A stretch of DNA of 64,000 bases from Hyphodiscus hymeniophilus. Lineage: Eukaryota; Ascomycota; Leotiomycetes; Helotiales; Hyphodiscaceae. Under the pieces are notes generated by a model. That model saw nothing but the letters and a program-made list of their open reading frames with translations. It was not told where the DNA came from and did no database searches. The stretch spans positions 930,001 through 994,000 of the forward strand of contig VNKQ01000019.1 in NCBI GenBank assembly GCA_016508695.1, written 5' to 3'. This document shows, in pieces, positions 36,202 through 48,566 of the stretch. Numbering within the stretch: the first letter of the stretch is position 1; every line of letters starts with the position of its first letter. The translations under genes were made by a program, and so were the position numbers.

Positions 36202-36925
36202 CACACGAGCCGGGTACTCGACTTTGGCCGGCAGCCTCAGGTACGAACGAGTAGTGATACGAGTAGCCGCCACTGAGTGATTCCGATGAAACAATTCAAT
36301 CCCAAGTCAGCGGCGGCAGTCGGCAGCAGATTGACGGTACTTGGATAGTCCCAGAGTTAGTTGGTTTGGGTTGCTTGAAAGACACGAGCCGACATTCAGA
36401 TTCAGACTCGAAATCTCATCGGCAACTGGTCATTTGCCGTTTCGCCTCTCGCCTCGCGTGTTGTTTTATTACCCCTCTACTGTACCCCTCTACCCCTCTC
36501 TTCTCCCACCATCAGCATATCTTTCTCGTCCCACCATCGACGAGGGGGCAGAGCAGTAATCGGCACGGCTACTGAATGATCTCTGCTTCTTTTGTGGCCG
36601 TCGTGCATGGCCGTTAACAGGTTTCGACCTTACAGCCCAGCCCACCAAAGAATGCGGGGAATCCGCATAACACGATGAACAGTGGAGGTCTGGGGTAACA
36701 ATCGAGCCATGACCAGCGACAACACCCTCTTCACCTCCACAAAACACCAAGCTTCGAGCATCCTTCATCACTCTGCAAAGGCCGCACGGCTAATGGCGAT
36801 AAAGGTCATTCGAGGCTTGATGAGAAAAGCTTCTATATAACAACGCCCCGTCTTGTTCAACTCGAGTGTCGGCAGTCATAGAGCAACGTTCAACGACGTC
36901 CACAATAAATCTATCGTGCCGCAGA
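36202..36925. promoter_or_regulatory. Bidirectional promoter between the Zn2Cys6 regulator and the MFS carrier
   Basis: About 724 bp between divergent start codons. CGG/CCG triplets, the core of Zn2Cys6 binding sites, occur close together, including CGGCGGCAGTCGG at 36311-36323 and GTAGCCGCC near 36263. Which factor binds cannot be told from sequence. Confidence 0.5.
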
Positions 36926-38765
36926 ATGACCACCTTTAACCCCAATGTCGAAGCGAATGAAAAGGCCCATGTTGACTACGCAGAGGATCCGGAGAAGGAC
37001 AGCAGTGTCGGGGCTGCTAACACGACGACCATGGAGCGCGTGGAGCTAACAGAAGAAGATGTAAGAAGTTTCTTTCATGTCGATTGCCCAGGCGCAACGA
37101 GAATCAGGCTTCAATCGAGGGCTCATGAGCAGGATTTTGATTGATCATTGCAAGAAGCGAAGCGACGCTTCTTATCTTCTTCATTCACCAAATCACCACT
37201 GCAGTATCTTCCCTCTATCATTCCTACTGACAACCATATGCGCAGGACAAGAGAATCTGCCGGAAGACAGATAAAGTCATCTTGGTGATCTTAACATGGG
37301 TCTACTTCCTGCAAATCCTCGATAAATCAGTCCTCGGCTATGGATCAATCTTCGGTCTCCAAAAGGACACCGGACTGCATGGAAACCAATACTCCTTGGT
37401 TGGATCAATTGCCCCCATCGCTCAATTGGCCTTCCAACCAATATCAGCTGTCTTGATCGTCAAGGTTCCCCATCGGATCCTGATGCCCATCCTCGTTCTT
37501 GGATGGGGTATTGCTCAGACCTCTATGGCCGCCTGCCACTCTTACTCTGGCCTACTTGCTACCCGCTTCTTTCTTGGACTCTTCGAAGGCGCTTGTCTTC
37601 CATTGTTCGGTGTTATTACGAACCAGTGGTATCGTCGTGCGGAACAGCCAATTCGGGTTGCGACTTGGTATGGAACCAACGGACTTGCTACAATCGCTGC
37701 TGCAGCCCTATCGTACGGCTTGGGTCACATCAAATCAGACAGTCTTCACTCTTGGCAGATCATCTTCCTCTTCGTTGGACTCGTCACGATCGTCACAGCT
37801 CCGTTCCTCTACTGGAAAATAGACAACGATGTCACATCAGCTCGCTTCTTGACCGCGCATGAGAAAGTCCAAGCTGTAGAACGATTGCGAGCAAATCAAA
37901 CGTAAGTAGTATCCGATCCTCGAAGATCTTTCCATTCAAGAGCGTCAATACAGCTCTTACCGTCTACAAGGTTAGAACATGCATACTAACGCGACGCAGT
38001 GGTATCGGCTCCCGAGAGTTTGAATGGTCACACGCCTACGAAGTCCTCCTCGAACCCAAGACCTACCTCTGGATCTCCATGTCCCTCCTCCTAAACGTAG
38101 GCGCCTCGGTAACCAACACATTCGGCCCCCTGATCCTCTCCGGTCTCGGCTATGACAAGTACACGACTTCTCTCCTCAACATGCCCTTCGGCGCCGTCCA
38201 GTTCCTAATTATCCTGCTGGCGTCCTACGCCGCGCAGAAAGCCAGGCTCAAGGCCCCGATCCTCCTCTTCCTTGTAGCGCCCGTGATAGCAGGATTGGCC
38301 GTCTTGTACACTCTTCCACGATCACCCATCGCTCCGCCCCTGGTCGGCTACTACCTCCTCGCGTTCCTTTTCGGTTCAAACCCGCTCATCGTATCGTGGA
38401 TCGTGGGGAACACGGCAGGCACCACCAAGAAGTCCATCATCATGTCGCTGTACAACGCCGGCTCGTCAGCTGGTAATATAATCGGGCCCCTGCTCTTCAA
38501 CGCGAGAGATGCCCCCGATTACAAGCCTGGTCTCAAAGCCGTGCTGGGCATCTTCGTCGCGCTGGCCGCGGTCGTCGGGTTGCAGGTTTTGAATCTGGTC
38601 GTGCTGAATAAGATGCAGAGTCGGAAGCGGGTCGCTAATGGGAAGGTGGCTACTATTGTGGATACGAGTATGGAGAGTCGGTATGTGAATGAAGAGGAGG
38701 GCTTGGGGAGTCACGCATTTGACCTGACTGATCGGAAGAATGATGAGTTTGTGTATATTTATTGA
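36926..38765 (+). CDS. MFS transporter, allantoate permease (Dal5/ACS) family
   Basis: Exons 36926-37060, 37246-37901 and 38000-38765 give 518 residues. A hydrophilic N-terminus of about 55 residues leads to DKVILVILTWVYFLQILDKS, the family's typical first transmembrane helix with its Asp-Lys pair. A total of 12 helices fits the length. Other landmarks are FFLGLFEGACLPLFGVITNQ, WYRRAEQPIRVATWYGTNG and the second-half GNTAGTTKKSIIMSLYNAGS. Family members are proton symporters for organic acids and anions such as allantoate, nicotinate or pantothenate. The substrate is unknown here. The Zn2Cys6 gene is divergent on its left. Confidence 0.88.
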
Positions 38766-38984
38766 AAGCGAAAGCAAAAGCAGAAACGAAAGGGACGATC
38801 CCCTGCCTTGTATTATCCACGTTTTATCGAACTTTCATAAAGTATCCTCTATTACTAATCTCGCGGATCTATCATCCAGCCTCATAGAAACCTCATCCTC
38901 CTCATCCCACGTTCATCATCTACTCCACCCTATATATCTCCACTCACTCCAACTCTCAAGCTTCAACGAAGCCGCCCATGCTGC

Positions 38985-39884
38985 TTAATCCTTCACAGGC
39001 GTCAAGACACCTGTCTTGATATCGTAGACGAAGCCAATAGCGTGGTCCGCCAGTTCCGTCCGGATATACGGATTATTCTTCAAGACCGCGATGTCATCCC
39101 TGACACTCTGCTCCAGCCTATCCGTTCGCGAAGCATTTAGCCCAAACTCCATATCATGCACGTGCCTATCTCATCATCTCACGACCCAACCCGACCCCTC
39201 GACGGAATGGCAACGGAAACATGAACGCGTCTCAGAATACCTAGGTGTGTATGACAGATATGAGAGGAAAATGACTCACTCCCCAACGGCGCCAAAGTCC
39301 ATGCTCTCAATTTCGCCCGCTCGCTCAGGTAATCTGGCCGTCAAGCCGGCCCGGATCGCGGGGTCTCGGAAGTGCGTCGTGCCGCAGTCGGTGTGGTGGA
39401 TTATGAGGATGTCGGTCAGGGTTAGGAAGACGTCGAGGGCGAGGAGGTCGTTGATGCACGGCGTCACGTGGCCGCCTACGTTGCGGAAGATGATGGCGCC
39501 GTCTGGAGTCGGTGGTCAGTGTGTCTAGCTTGAGAGTGTGTGCATGGGGCTTGGGGAATGGCATTGGGGAGGGAACTGGGGATGGGGACGTGCCTGTCAT
39601 TTGGAGGTTGAATAGCTTCTCGGGCGTGACGCGTGGGTCGCAACAGCTTACTGGTTTGTGTGTTAGTGGAGGGGTTTCGGGATGGCAGGTGGGTAGACGG
39701 ACTGATTGCTGTGTGGCCGACTTCAATGTTGGCGGCGCTCAATTCTGCGAATGTTGGGAGGGGTTGGTGAGTTAAGGATGCTTGGCTGATAGTCGTCAGG
39801 ATGAGAGCGGAAGTGAGGATAGTGAGAGAGGTACTTATTGTGCTCGATGAGCTCAGCAACAGTCAAAGCCTTAGGTGCGGCCAT
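38985..39884 (-). CDS. Beta-type carbonic anhydrase
   Basis: Five minus-strand exons (39884-39835, 39785-39703, 39650-39594, 39502-39280, 39165-38985) give 197 residues. Zinc and active-site residues are in SCCDPR (C-D-x-R) and HHTDCGTTHF (H-x2-C); RNVGGHVTP is also typical. The protein is a small single-domain form without an obvious transit peptide. It interconverts CO2 and bicarbonate, supplying bicarbonate to carboxylases at ambient CO2. Intron 3 (39593-39503) starts GCACGT after CAG, and only this gives frame continuity from NLQMT to DGAIIFRNVGG, so it is an apparent GC-AG intron. Intron 4 was set to give GEHVHDMEFGLNASRTDR. Confidence 0.86.
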
Positions 39885-42028
39885 TGCGAAGTATGTATAG
39901 CTGCAATAAGATTTTCTTGTACGAATAAGGATATCAGCAAATGTTATGGGATTGACTGATGAAGATATTTGCTGGTCTATAGATTGAGAGAGTAGGGGAT
40001 GCTGAATGCAGACCAAGAAGACATTGTCGAGGACTCAAGTGACCTTCTTATAGATATGAACTCATCGCTACTAAGTCAAGAAATCCTTCAATTGATTATT
40101 AAAGTTCTAGGGCAATGCGTTCCATGATAGTTCAAGCCACCTCAGATTCGGAGACGTTCGCTTATTCAGGTGCAACTTTGAGTCCGCGATTTGAGCCTAC
40201 ATCCGACGCCTCGCCACTACATGCTCCGTAGTCCGTTTACAAGAATCTCAGAAAAACTTTAACATGAGCGTCGCCGGGGTACGGATCCCTAAATTAAAAT
40301 GAAAGACGACACATTCATTGGACCCAATCACCAATCGGGGACTTATTCTTAACAATAGGCCCGGGCTGGTCGTACGCAGCACGTGATCATTTGCCATTGG
40401 ATTTCACACCGGATCTTAGGAAGCTATCTCCATCCAAAACCTGCGGATACTTGCAGGTAACTATGATCAAGCCTCTTAGACTTTGTGATTATGACGAATG
40501 GAAAAGAAGACTTCTAAGAGACGGCATCCGCCTCGTCTGTCGGGCTCGTATCTCTGACATTAGCCCAGGAATGACTTCGTCTGAACCGTCAACACCAGGG
40601 TGCTAGTGATCGATAGAGGTAAAAGACGACGCTTGCATGACTCTCATTTACTGAACAAAAGATGGTTGATAAAAAGAGGCTCAGAGCGTTGAGTCACATA
40701 TCTCTCTTCTCTCAACCTCTTCGAGGTGTATACTCCCCTCTGTGGTCTATTTCGCTTGATGATGACCGGGGCACTCGTCACCGAATTTGGAATAAAGACT
40801 TCCCTCGATGGCGATTAAAGTAGAGGCTGTAAGAAGCTTGGAAACGCTTAAGTAAAGGATGACCCTTCGCCATTCGCGTCTCAACCTCTCTTGAGCTTAA
40901 TCCGACTCCTCGTCGTCGAGCCAGGGGTTAGCGAAAAATCTATATCCGGCATTATTGGTCAGCACAGAAAGTTCTCGCGTTCTGTACAGTCATCTTCCAT
41001 AGCTCTGCACCTGCTGTGCTGGAACTCAGATATAAGCAGGCTCTCCCGCCTTGTCGAGCCATTGGTAAATATATGGGTCCAAGTAGTGATTCCATGTAAC
41101 AGCCCGAGCTGGGGAGAAGCTAATGAAGGGAAAATGCCGGTGAGTAAGTTGCTGACATTGCTGCAGGTGCCGGCAAAGTAAAGCAAGCCATTCGTCCGGA
41201 ATTTGAAGACAGACGAGGGGGCTGCTGTCAGCACACATTGTGATATGCATATACCCCAGTTTTGATACTTGAAAGTGAGCTTACGGAGGCGACAATTATT
41301 AGCAGATACGAAAGGTAAGAGACTGAGAGTTGATGAGGATGGATATTACCAATATGCCCATTGCTGAGTCATACTCTAGCAAGTCGGCCACAACATGCTA
41401 AACCTCTTTCAGAAGCAGGTACCCCGGCAATCAGCTATTCCAGAAATCGTCCCTCGGTTCGATAGCCAGTCGGACCAATATTGGAAGCAGACTCAAGTCG
41501 GAAAAACTCTTTCTCCGTTCCCGAGTTCTGCCAAAGTTGCTGCGCCTTGACCCCATACTTTTCCATTCTTCCTCTTCTCCCTTCAGCCAGAACCGAATTC
41601 ATACAGCTCCTTGATTGGTACGAGGAGACATACTCTTTGAGGAGGCTCGCAGTCTTTTCGGGGTTAATCATTGACCATATGTGCGAGGCACAGGAACAAG
41701 ACTTCCGCGAGGCTCAGACGACGCCATTCAAGCCGTCAATCTCCCGGGACAACCTCCATCTCAACACACAGGACCCTACCGTAATACCGGTAGATATTAA
41801 GTAGGTCCAACGTTTCCTCGTGTATTGATTGGGTTGAGTTGAGCTAGGTTGTGTCGTGGTGTGCTGTATTTTCCATCAGACCACCGCTCAATCTTCTCTG
41901 TTGCTCTGCACATCATCTATCTACTCGTACGAGCAAGCGACGAGCACCACGCAACTAGCAACCTTCCTATATCCCGTTCCTGTCAGCTACGTAGGTCTTG
42001 ATTGGAGTATTAGCTCCCATCAACAATC
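39885..42028. other. Intergenic region, 2.1 kb
   Basis: Divergent promoters of the carbonic anhydrase and the regulator-like gene. Short open frames at 40391-40606, 40891-41181 and 41481-41804 show no recognisable domain. No gene is supported. Confidence 0.5.
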
Positions 42029-43764
42029 ATGACCGAGAAAGATACCATCGTCGAGTTCCAGTTTGTCAACTCGACTGTTGACACTCCTTCGGTACCCCAG
42101 GATCTTGCCATTCGAGCTTTGATTCGCAAGCAGGCTATGAAAAAGGCCTCTGCCGCGAGAAAGAAGGATGGTAATTATGGCAAGCACAACTTGAGACAGT
42201 ATCCTGTCTTCCTCTTCGATGACAACAACAATCTTGATGGCGGGGTGGCTGCAAAGGTGTCTGGCCAGGGGAAGGACTTCCGATGCGACGACCAGAAACC
42301 AGGGCGTATAATTGGGCTCAATGGGCAGAAGGAATTGCGGAGGAGCAAGAAGATAGATCCGGATGAGAAGATCATCAGCACAGCAAAGTGGTTAGCAAGG
42401 CATACGAGGATACCTGGGAGTCTCCCGGCTCGAGGCTACGAGTTAACGAGCATTAAATCCGAGTTTGACATACTCGATTTGTCAAATCTGGCAACAGCCC
42501 ACATCAATCGTGCTGGGCGGGCGGCACTCTCTCAAAATCCATACCATCTTATTCATCAACTACAATCCAGCAAACAACAATCATACTTGTCATTCCTCCC
42601 AAGCCGTTATGGGCAGATTCCTTGCCTGAGTGATGCGACTGATTGTGTCATTGCCCGAGCACGTCAACTGATTTCTCCGGAGAAGAACTGGGAAGCTGCT
42701 GTGATTGCATTTTATGTAAAAGCGCTGGATAGTTTACAGAAAGCTCTTGACTGTCCTAAACAGCGGTACCAACCTGAAGTCTTATGCGCGACTGAAATTC
42801 TGGCTCTCTATGAGGTAAGACGGGAGGCTCTACTCAAACACAGCAGGCTGATGATAGTTCTAGCTTCTTGATCCCTTGGGAGAAATTGCCTGGATTCGCC
42901 ATGCGGCAGGGGCAGCGAGATTGATACAATTACGTGGTCCGAAGAATTATTCAACAGACTTCGAGAAAGCTCTCTTTATGGCACATACGGGTCCAATAGT
43001 CAGCTCAGCCCCTCAATCCCATAAAGGAGCAGAAATTGACATATTGGCAGATGACAGAAGCTCTCATTACCGGCCAACGGTGCTTCCTCGAACAGCCTGC
43101 CTGGCAGACCGTCCTCCGCTCCGTCATAATGCCTGACGCACCCCTTCTTTCCGACCGCGGTTCCACCGTGGTCGAGCTCATGGTCCTCAAGTGTAATATT
43201 CCAGGCCTATTTCTGGACGTCACAAATATGATATGCCATCAGAGCGATCCCGATGCTTCATTCATCATCGAAATGGCCTGCAAGATCCATCAGCTCCGTG
43301 TTGACTTGGTGAAATGGCATGCCGAATTCGGAAGCATCGTGCGCAGTAATCCAGCAGTCTATACGCCTGGGACGGCTGAGTTTGATAGAAGATGCCAAGT
43401 CTTTGCTACATATATATCCTGCATGATTATCTCCTCGAGGCTCCTCGGTGCAATATCACCAACTGAACGATCTGAGCTGGAGGAAGAGACCCAAGTCCTC
43501 ACAGGCCAGATGCTCAATCTTGAAATTGAGGTCAAGAAAGCCAGTCTACAAACCTACCTCTTCCTCGCGCAGACTCTCGGTGTCTCGCACGCAACCATCA
43601 ACACCAGTGAGCTGTGGCGAGATTCGAAGGAGAAAGAAACGAAGGTGGAGGATGAGAATGGGGATATTCAGCCCGATACGCCCGACAGTCCGGGACCGAG
43701 GGGATTGATCGATGCTTGGAAGTTCCAGAGATGGAATCAACTTATGGGTCGGACGATTTCATGA
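42029..43764 (+). CDS. Fungal transcription-factor-domain protein without a zinc cluster
   Basis: Exons 42029-42814, 42864-42998 and 43051-43764 give 544 residues. The N-terminus has a basic motif common in this fungal group (AIRALIRKQAMKKASAARKK followed by LRQYPVF). The middle is helical, with AVIAFYVKALDSLQKALDCP and LGEIAWIRHAAGAARLIQLR, typical of the Fungal_trans_2 (PF11951-like) region. No CX2CX6C cluster is present in or just upstream of exon 1. Such proteins are usually called transcription factors, but without a DNA-binding domain the molecular role is unproven. Confidence 0.75.
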
Positions 43765-44240
43765 TATACGAAAAATACATTTGAATATGCTCTAATGGTT
43801 GGGAAAAGGTTGGGCAATATGATAATGATTAGTGAGCTTCATTTCATTTCGTAAAATGTATAAATTACATGTCAGGCTTTTTGGCAATCTTCAGAGCCCA
43901 TTGTGATTCTCTTTAGTCTTGGGCGTTTAATTTTGTAGTGCAATTTCTTTTCCAGGATCCGGGTTGTTAGAGCATAAGCCGAGTTCATTTCAACGCCCAG
44001 CCAAGAGGATAGTCTCATAGGCTTCAAAGGCAACAAAGAGGGCGCTCCTCCCGCAGTGTATTTCTCTAGGGAAGATGGTTGCCATCCTGATTTTGAGCCT
44101 GCAGCCTCCCACACATACATACCCTGGAGATATGAAGCAGGACTCCCCACCGACAGCCTCTTCGCTCATGTTCAATTACGCGGCAGCACATAATGTGCCT
44201 CTCTCTTGCGTCATCTCAAAGCGGATCTAACCAGATCATC

Positions 44241-44249
44241 TTATCAGAT
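44241..44249 (-). promoter_or_regulatory. SreA/Urbs1-type GATA site (ATCWGATAA)
   Basis: The minus strand reads ATCTGATAA, a perfect match to the ATCWGATAA consensus bound by fungal iron-responsive GATA repressors. It lies about 1.2 kb upstream of the siderophore transporter start, the expected class of target. A single site at this distance can be chance. Confidence 0.5.
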
Positions 44250-44989
44250 CTCCCAAGACTGAAAAGAGGATCCCTTGGCTGACTTGGCGAGCCATGTGCC
44301 GAACTGCGCCAAGGAGAAGATCCTTCGGGGAGAAGAACATCATGTATCCCAACGTCCCACGCCTAGAGTCACTCGCCTGGAGCACTTTGCCAACCCACTG
44401 CACTGCGTTTCTCGGGATGTGCTGGACTTCTCGAAAAGGCAGCAGCCTCCGTCAGGATAGGAGGTCGTCAACGTTACGGCGAGCGACCAGTGCAACGCAA
44501 TGCCATGCATCGTGTCATCTGCGCCAAGCCATTCGATCCTTCGCCCCAAGAGTTGGCGCCGAGGATACGAAAAAGGCCGGCCACGACATGAGCACGAAGC
44601 GTTGGGAGGTGGTACGGCAGTGAGCTTGCTCCGATTCGAGGCGGTGGATGCTGGGTGGTTGGACATGTGAACCTCGAGATTCCGAAGTCATTTGAGCGGA
44701 CCGCGATAAGGTGGGGATTCAAGCTTGATGGTAAGAAAGGAGGGAAATGCATGTCAGGGATGATGGATCTGGAAAGGCGATGGATCTTTGGTTACTGGAT
44801 CTGATTGATGGCTTCTGATATATTGTGCGGCACATGGTACATCAATCCTCTTTGAATATCGCCGACGAGGTGACGTTGCCGTCATGGTTGCAACTATGAT
44901 CATGGGAATTGGAGTCCATCTTGGTGGACTGCAAAGCCCCGCAGAGCAGAGCGGCTGAAGCATGGAGACAGCATTGTCGGCGATGGAGT

Positions 44990-45015
44990 CCCAACTCCCA
45001 ACTCCCAACTCCCAA
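44990..45015. repeat. Short tandem repeat, unit CCCAACT
   Basis: Three full copies plus a partial fourth, in the promoter region of the siderophore transporter gene. Confidence 0.8.
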
Positions 45016-45449
45016 GATATGCGGGCAAGCGGATTGCGTTGTCGAAATTGCACGCGACGAAGGTAGTGTAAGGTATAGTACCAAAAGTCCAGTTGTCTTC
45101 GCTTCGGCCGAGCCGAGCTACCTTAAGTACCTAGGTAGGTATATTTTCATAAAAAGTGAACTCACCCTCTCTCTCACCTTCCCACAAAGTCAGTCGGTTG
45201 AATTCCACTCTTATAACAATAAACTTCCGCGAAAACTTGACCGATCTTGACCGAGATAGATCTGGGTCGCTTCATCCTGCTCTGCTCGCGTCTCGAGCTT
45301 CCTTCCTCTCTCTCACGCTTTCTCCCTCTATCTGAATCTTACAACTCTTCAATTCCTTCAACTTCAACCTCCTCCATACTTCAACACCTCATCTCTTGAT
45401 CAACTACATCGCGATCTCTGACGCGCACTACAGATAGACAACGACCGAG

Positions 45450-47487
45450 ATGAAGTTCTTCGGTATTCGCTCGAGTAACAAGCTCGCCGCAGACATCGCA
45501 GCTGGCCCTGCCGCCGCCGATGCCACGGACTCCGACCACGCAGGTGAGAAGCAGATCAACTCGACTGAGCTCAACTCCACCGACACTCCCAATGAGTACG
45601 CTCAATACATCCAGGAGAAGCCGGATGAGACTGCTCAGGATGGTGTCAAGAAGGTCGAGGCCGTGACTTTGACTTGGACCAGAGAGGAGCTGATCTTTGC
45701 CTATGCTTGGTGAGTGAATTCCTGTGCGACTCGACGTGATACCGACGTTGCACTTCGGTGGACGGTGAGAGCTGACTTCAAAACTCCATAGTATCTTCCT
45801 GGTGTTCTTCGTGGTCTCCATGCAGCAGCAGATTCAGTTCAACTTGCAGTACTATGTCACTTCTTCGTTCGAGCTGCTTCCTCTCACGGGTACTACTTCC
45901 ATCATGTCTTCTGTGATCGGCGGCGTGTCTAAGCTTCCTACCGCCAAATTCGTTGATCTCATCGGTCGCGCTGAGGGCTTCTTGATCATGACTGCCTTTG
46001 CTACTCTGGGTACGTTTTCCCTCCTACGAACCTGCAATTCCTAGAAACTCTTGCTTATTGATGAGGCTAGGTGTTGTCATGATGGCTGCGTGCTCAAACG
46101 TTGAGACTTTCGCAGCAGCCCAGATCTTCTACTGGGTTGGATTCAACGGCATGGCTTATGTCCTCGATGTCTTCATGGCCGACACTTCTTCCTTAAAGAA
46201 TCGAGCTTTGGTATTTGCCTTCTCAACTACCCCGTACATTGTCACTACCTTCATTGGTCCTCGCGCTGCCCAATCTTTCCTCCAAACAAGTGGATGGCAC
46301 TGGGGATACGGAACCTTCGCCATCATCACTCCTGTGATGGTCCTTCCGATTCTTGTGGTCCTCTGGCGCGGCCAAAACAAAGCTTATGAGCGTGGAATTC
46401 TGGTCCGGGAAAAGAGTGGACGAACCTTTGTGCAGAGTGTCTCTTACTACTTCTGGGAATTCGATGGTACGCCTCCCCTTCAATGGGCGGTAATCACTGC
46501 TAATTAATTTACAGTCATTGGCCTCATCCTGATCGTCGCAGCTTTCTCCTTACTCCTCCTACCACTCGCACTGGCAAACTACCAACCTCAACGCTGGTCT
46601 TCTAATACCGTCATCGTTATGATGGTGGTCGGATCAGTCTGTCTGATTTTGTTCCCCATTTATGAGAAGCTCTGGTCACACAAGTCGTTCATACCATTCT
46701 TCCTCTTGACTGATCGATCTGTTGTCGGCGCATGCTTGTTGGCCTCTTTCCTCTTCATCTCCTTCTAGTATGTCTCTTCCGATCTTCAAGAACTCCACTA
46801 ACATTAATCAGTATCTGGGATTCGTACTTCTACAACTATCTGCAAGCTGTCCATGGGCTTTCCGTGACCCACACTGGCTACGTCGCGAACATATACAGTA
46901 TCGGCTCCTGCTTCTGGTCCGTTGTCCTCGCCTTTATGATCCGCAAGCTCGGTCGTTTCAAATGGCTCGCCATTTCCATGCTATGCCTCGAAGTACTTGG
47001 TGTCGGTCTTATGATCCATTTCCGCCAACCTGATCAAGGAATTGGCTGGGTCATCATGTGTCAAATCTTCATTGCCTTTGGTGGCGGCTCTCTCATCATC
47101 TGTGAGGAAATGGCTGTCATGGCTGCTGCACCCCACCAGAACGTCGCCTCTATGCTCGCTCTTATCGGTGTCTTCTCTTCGATCGGCGGTGCCATCGGTC
47201 AAGCCATCTCGGCAGCAATCTATACTCTGAAGTTCCCTCAAGCTCTCAACCACGCTTTACCCGGAAACCTGACCCTGAATGCACAATTGTACGGCTCTCT
47301 CCCCAATCAACTGGCGTATGCAATAGGTACACCGGAGCGTACCGCAGTCATCTATGCCTATGGTGTAGCCCAGTGGTACTTGACCATTGCCTCCTGCTGC
47401 TTCTTGGTCCCTTGCTTCGTCTTTATCGCGATGTGGAGAGATTTCAAAGTCAAGGAACTTCGACAAGTTAAGGGTCGCGTCGTCTAG
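45450..47487 (+). CDS. Siderophore-iron MFS transporter (SIT/ARN, MirB-like)
   Basis: Exons 45450-45709, 45792-46009, 46071-46466, 46515-46767 and 46812-47487 give 600 residues. A hydrophilic N-terminus of about 80 residues precedes LIFAYACIFLVFFVVSMQQQ. Fourteen helices fit the length. SIT-family landmarks include GGVSKLPTAKFVDLIGRAEG, WVGFNGMAYVLDVFMADTSS, IWDSYFYNYLQAVHGLSVTH and the late loop with NATERTAVIYAY-like GTPERTAVIYAYGVAQWYLT. The family imports ferric siderophores by proton symport at the plasma membrane under iron starvation. The upstream GATA site fits iron repression. The siderophore used cannot be told from sequence. Confidence 0.9.
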
Positions 47488-48566
47488 ACAATCTCACGAC
47501 CCATGTCTCAACTATTTGCATTGCTTTATGATCGTGGATACGGACACGGTTGATCCGTGTATTTGATTTATAGTGGCACAAAGTGAACAGGTAATGAAAG
47601 GGATGAATACCGGCTGATGATATCATGGCAAATGGATGAAATGGTTGGATGTAACTTCATGCTCGGCGGAGAATCTTGCTGAGTGTGCATTCATGTACGC
47701 CATTAAGCTCTGCTGACTCTTGGAGATAAATCTCTGATGAATGTTATCCACTTTTTCGTTTACAACTGAGTCTGCGATGAGTGCGACTCCATTGAGAAAT
47801 GCCATGGCTGTGAAATGATCGAAACAATGGATTTAAACGTCAGAGTAAACTACCTGGACCTTTTGACTTGGCTTATATTCAAGAGTGCAGCTTGGTAAAT
47901 ATCTGCAAGTCTGTGACTGCGAAGCTAGTGTGCAGTCCAGAGTGCCCTGATGTTCTCATTTCCACGAAACGGTAGTCGAATGCCTTCTTGCTACGACAAT
48001 ACACGCAAAGAGGCCCGCTCAGCTCAAAGCTCTGAAGCGTAGCTGTACATTCAATATTCAGGAAGGATGCTACAAACTAATACGCCACCCCTCCGGTTCA
48101 CAGAGAGTAGATACGGCGGATCTTGAAAAACCGAGCATACTGAGTTTCTTGTTGTGTCAAAGGGATAGTGATTAGTGAAGGGAAATCTAGGTTCCGGATC
48201 CATCCTTGCTTGGGTGAACTCTGGGCCAGAAAGGCTTTGGAGTCTTCAAGATAGGATACGTATTATGAATAGAGCAGTGCAATGCATTTAATAAATTATA
48301 TTTATTGACGCGACCTTTACGAAGCGAATAAAATATCGATTGGGGATTGAGGGAACTAGACACTTTCAACAACGAGGTAAGGTAGATAGATGTTCGAGGA
48401 GCAGAAGAAGTGACTGGGGCTACTCGCCCCCCTGTAATGTATGTAGTGCCCATGTCACGTGAAGTTCTTATCGGCAATCAGTTCAAAATTTTCTTTCTTG
48501 CTATTCTGGGGTTTGAATGTTCAACTTCATTTTCATTCGCAGCACTTATTACCAGATACGCCGAAG
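47488..48566. other. Intergenic region, 1.1 kb
   Basis: 3' flank of the transporter and promoter of the next gene. Nothing further is supported. Confidence 0.5.

Larger units (their letters stand above)
43765..45449. other. Promoter region of the siderophore transporter
   Basis: About 1.7 kb with no supported gene. It contains the GATA-type site and the 7-bp tandem repeat listed below. The last 200 bases are pyrimidine-rich leader. Confidence 0.5.

Noticed and set aside
33681..47487. Reading the regulator, two MFS genes, carbonic anhydrase and regulator-like gene as one metabolic cluster
   Set aside because: No biosynthetic enzyme links them; only the divergent regulator/carrier pair has a positional argument.
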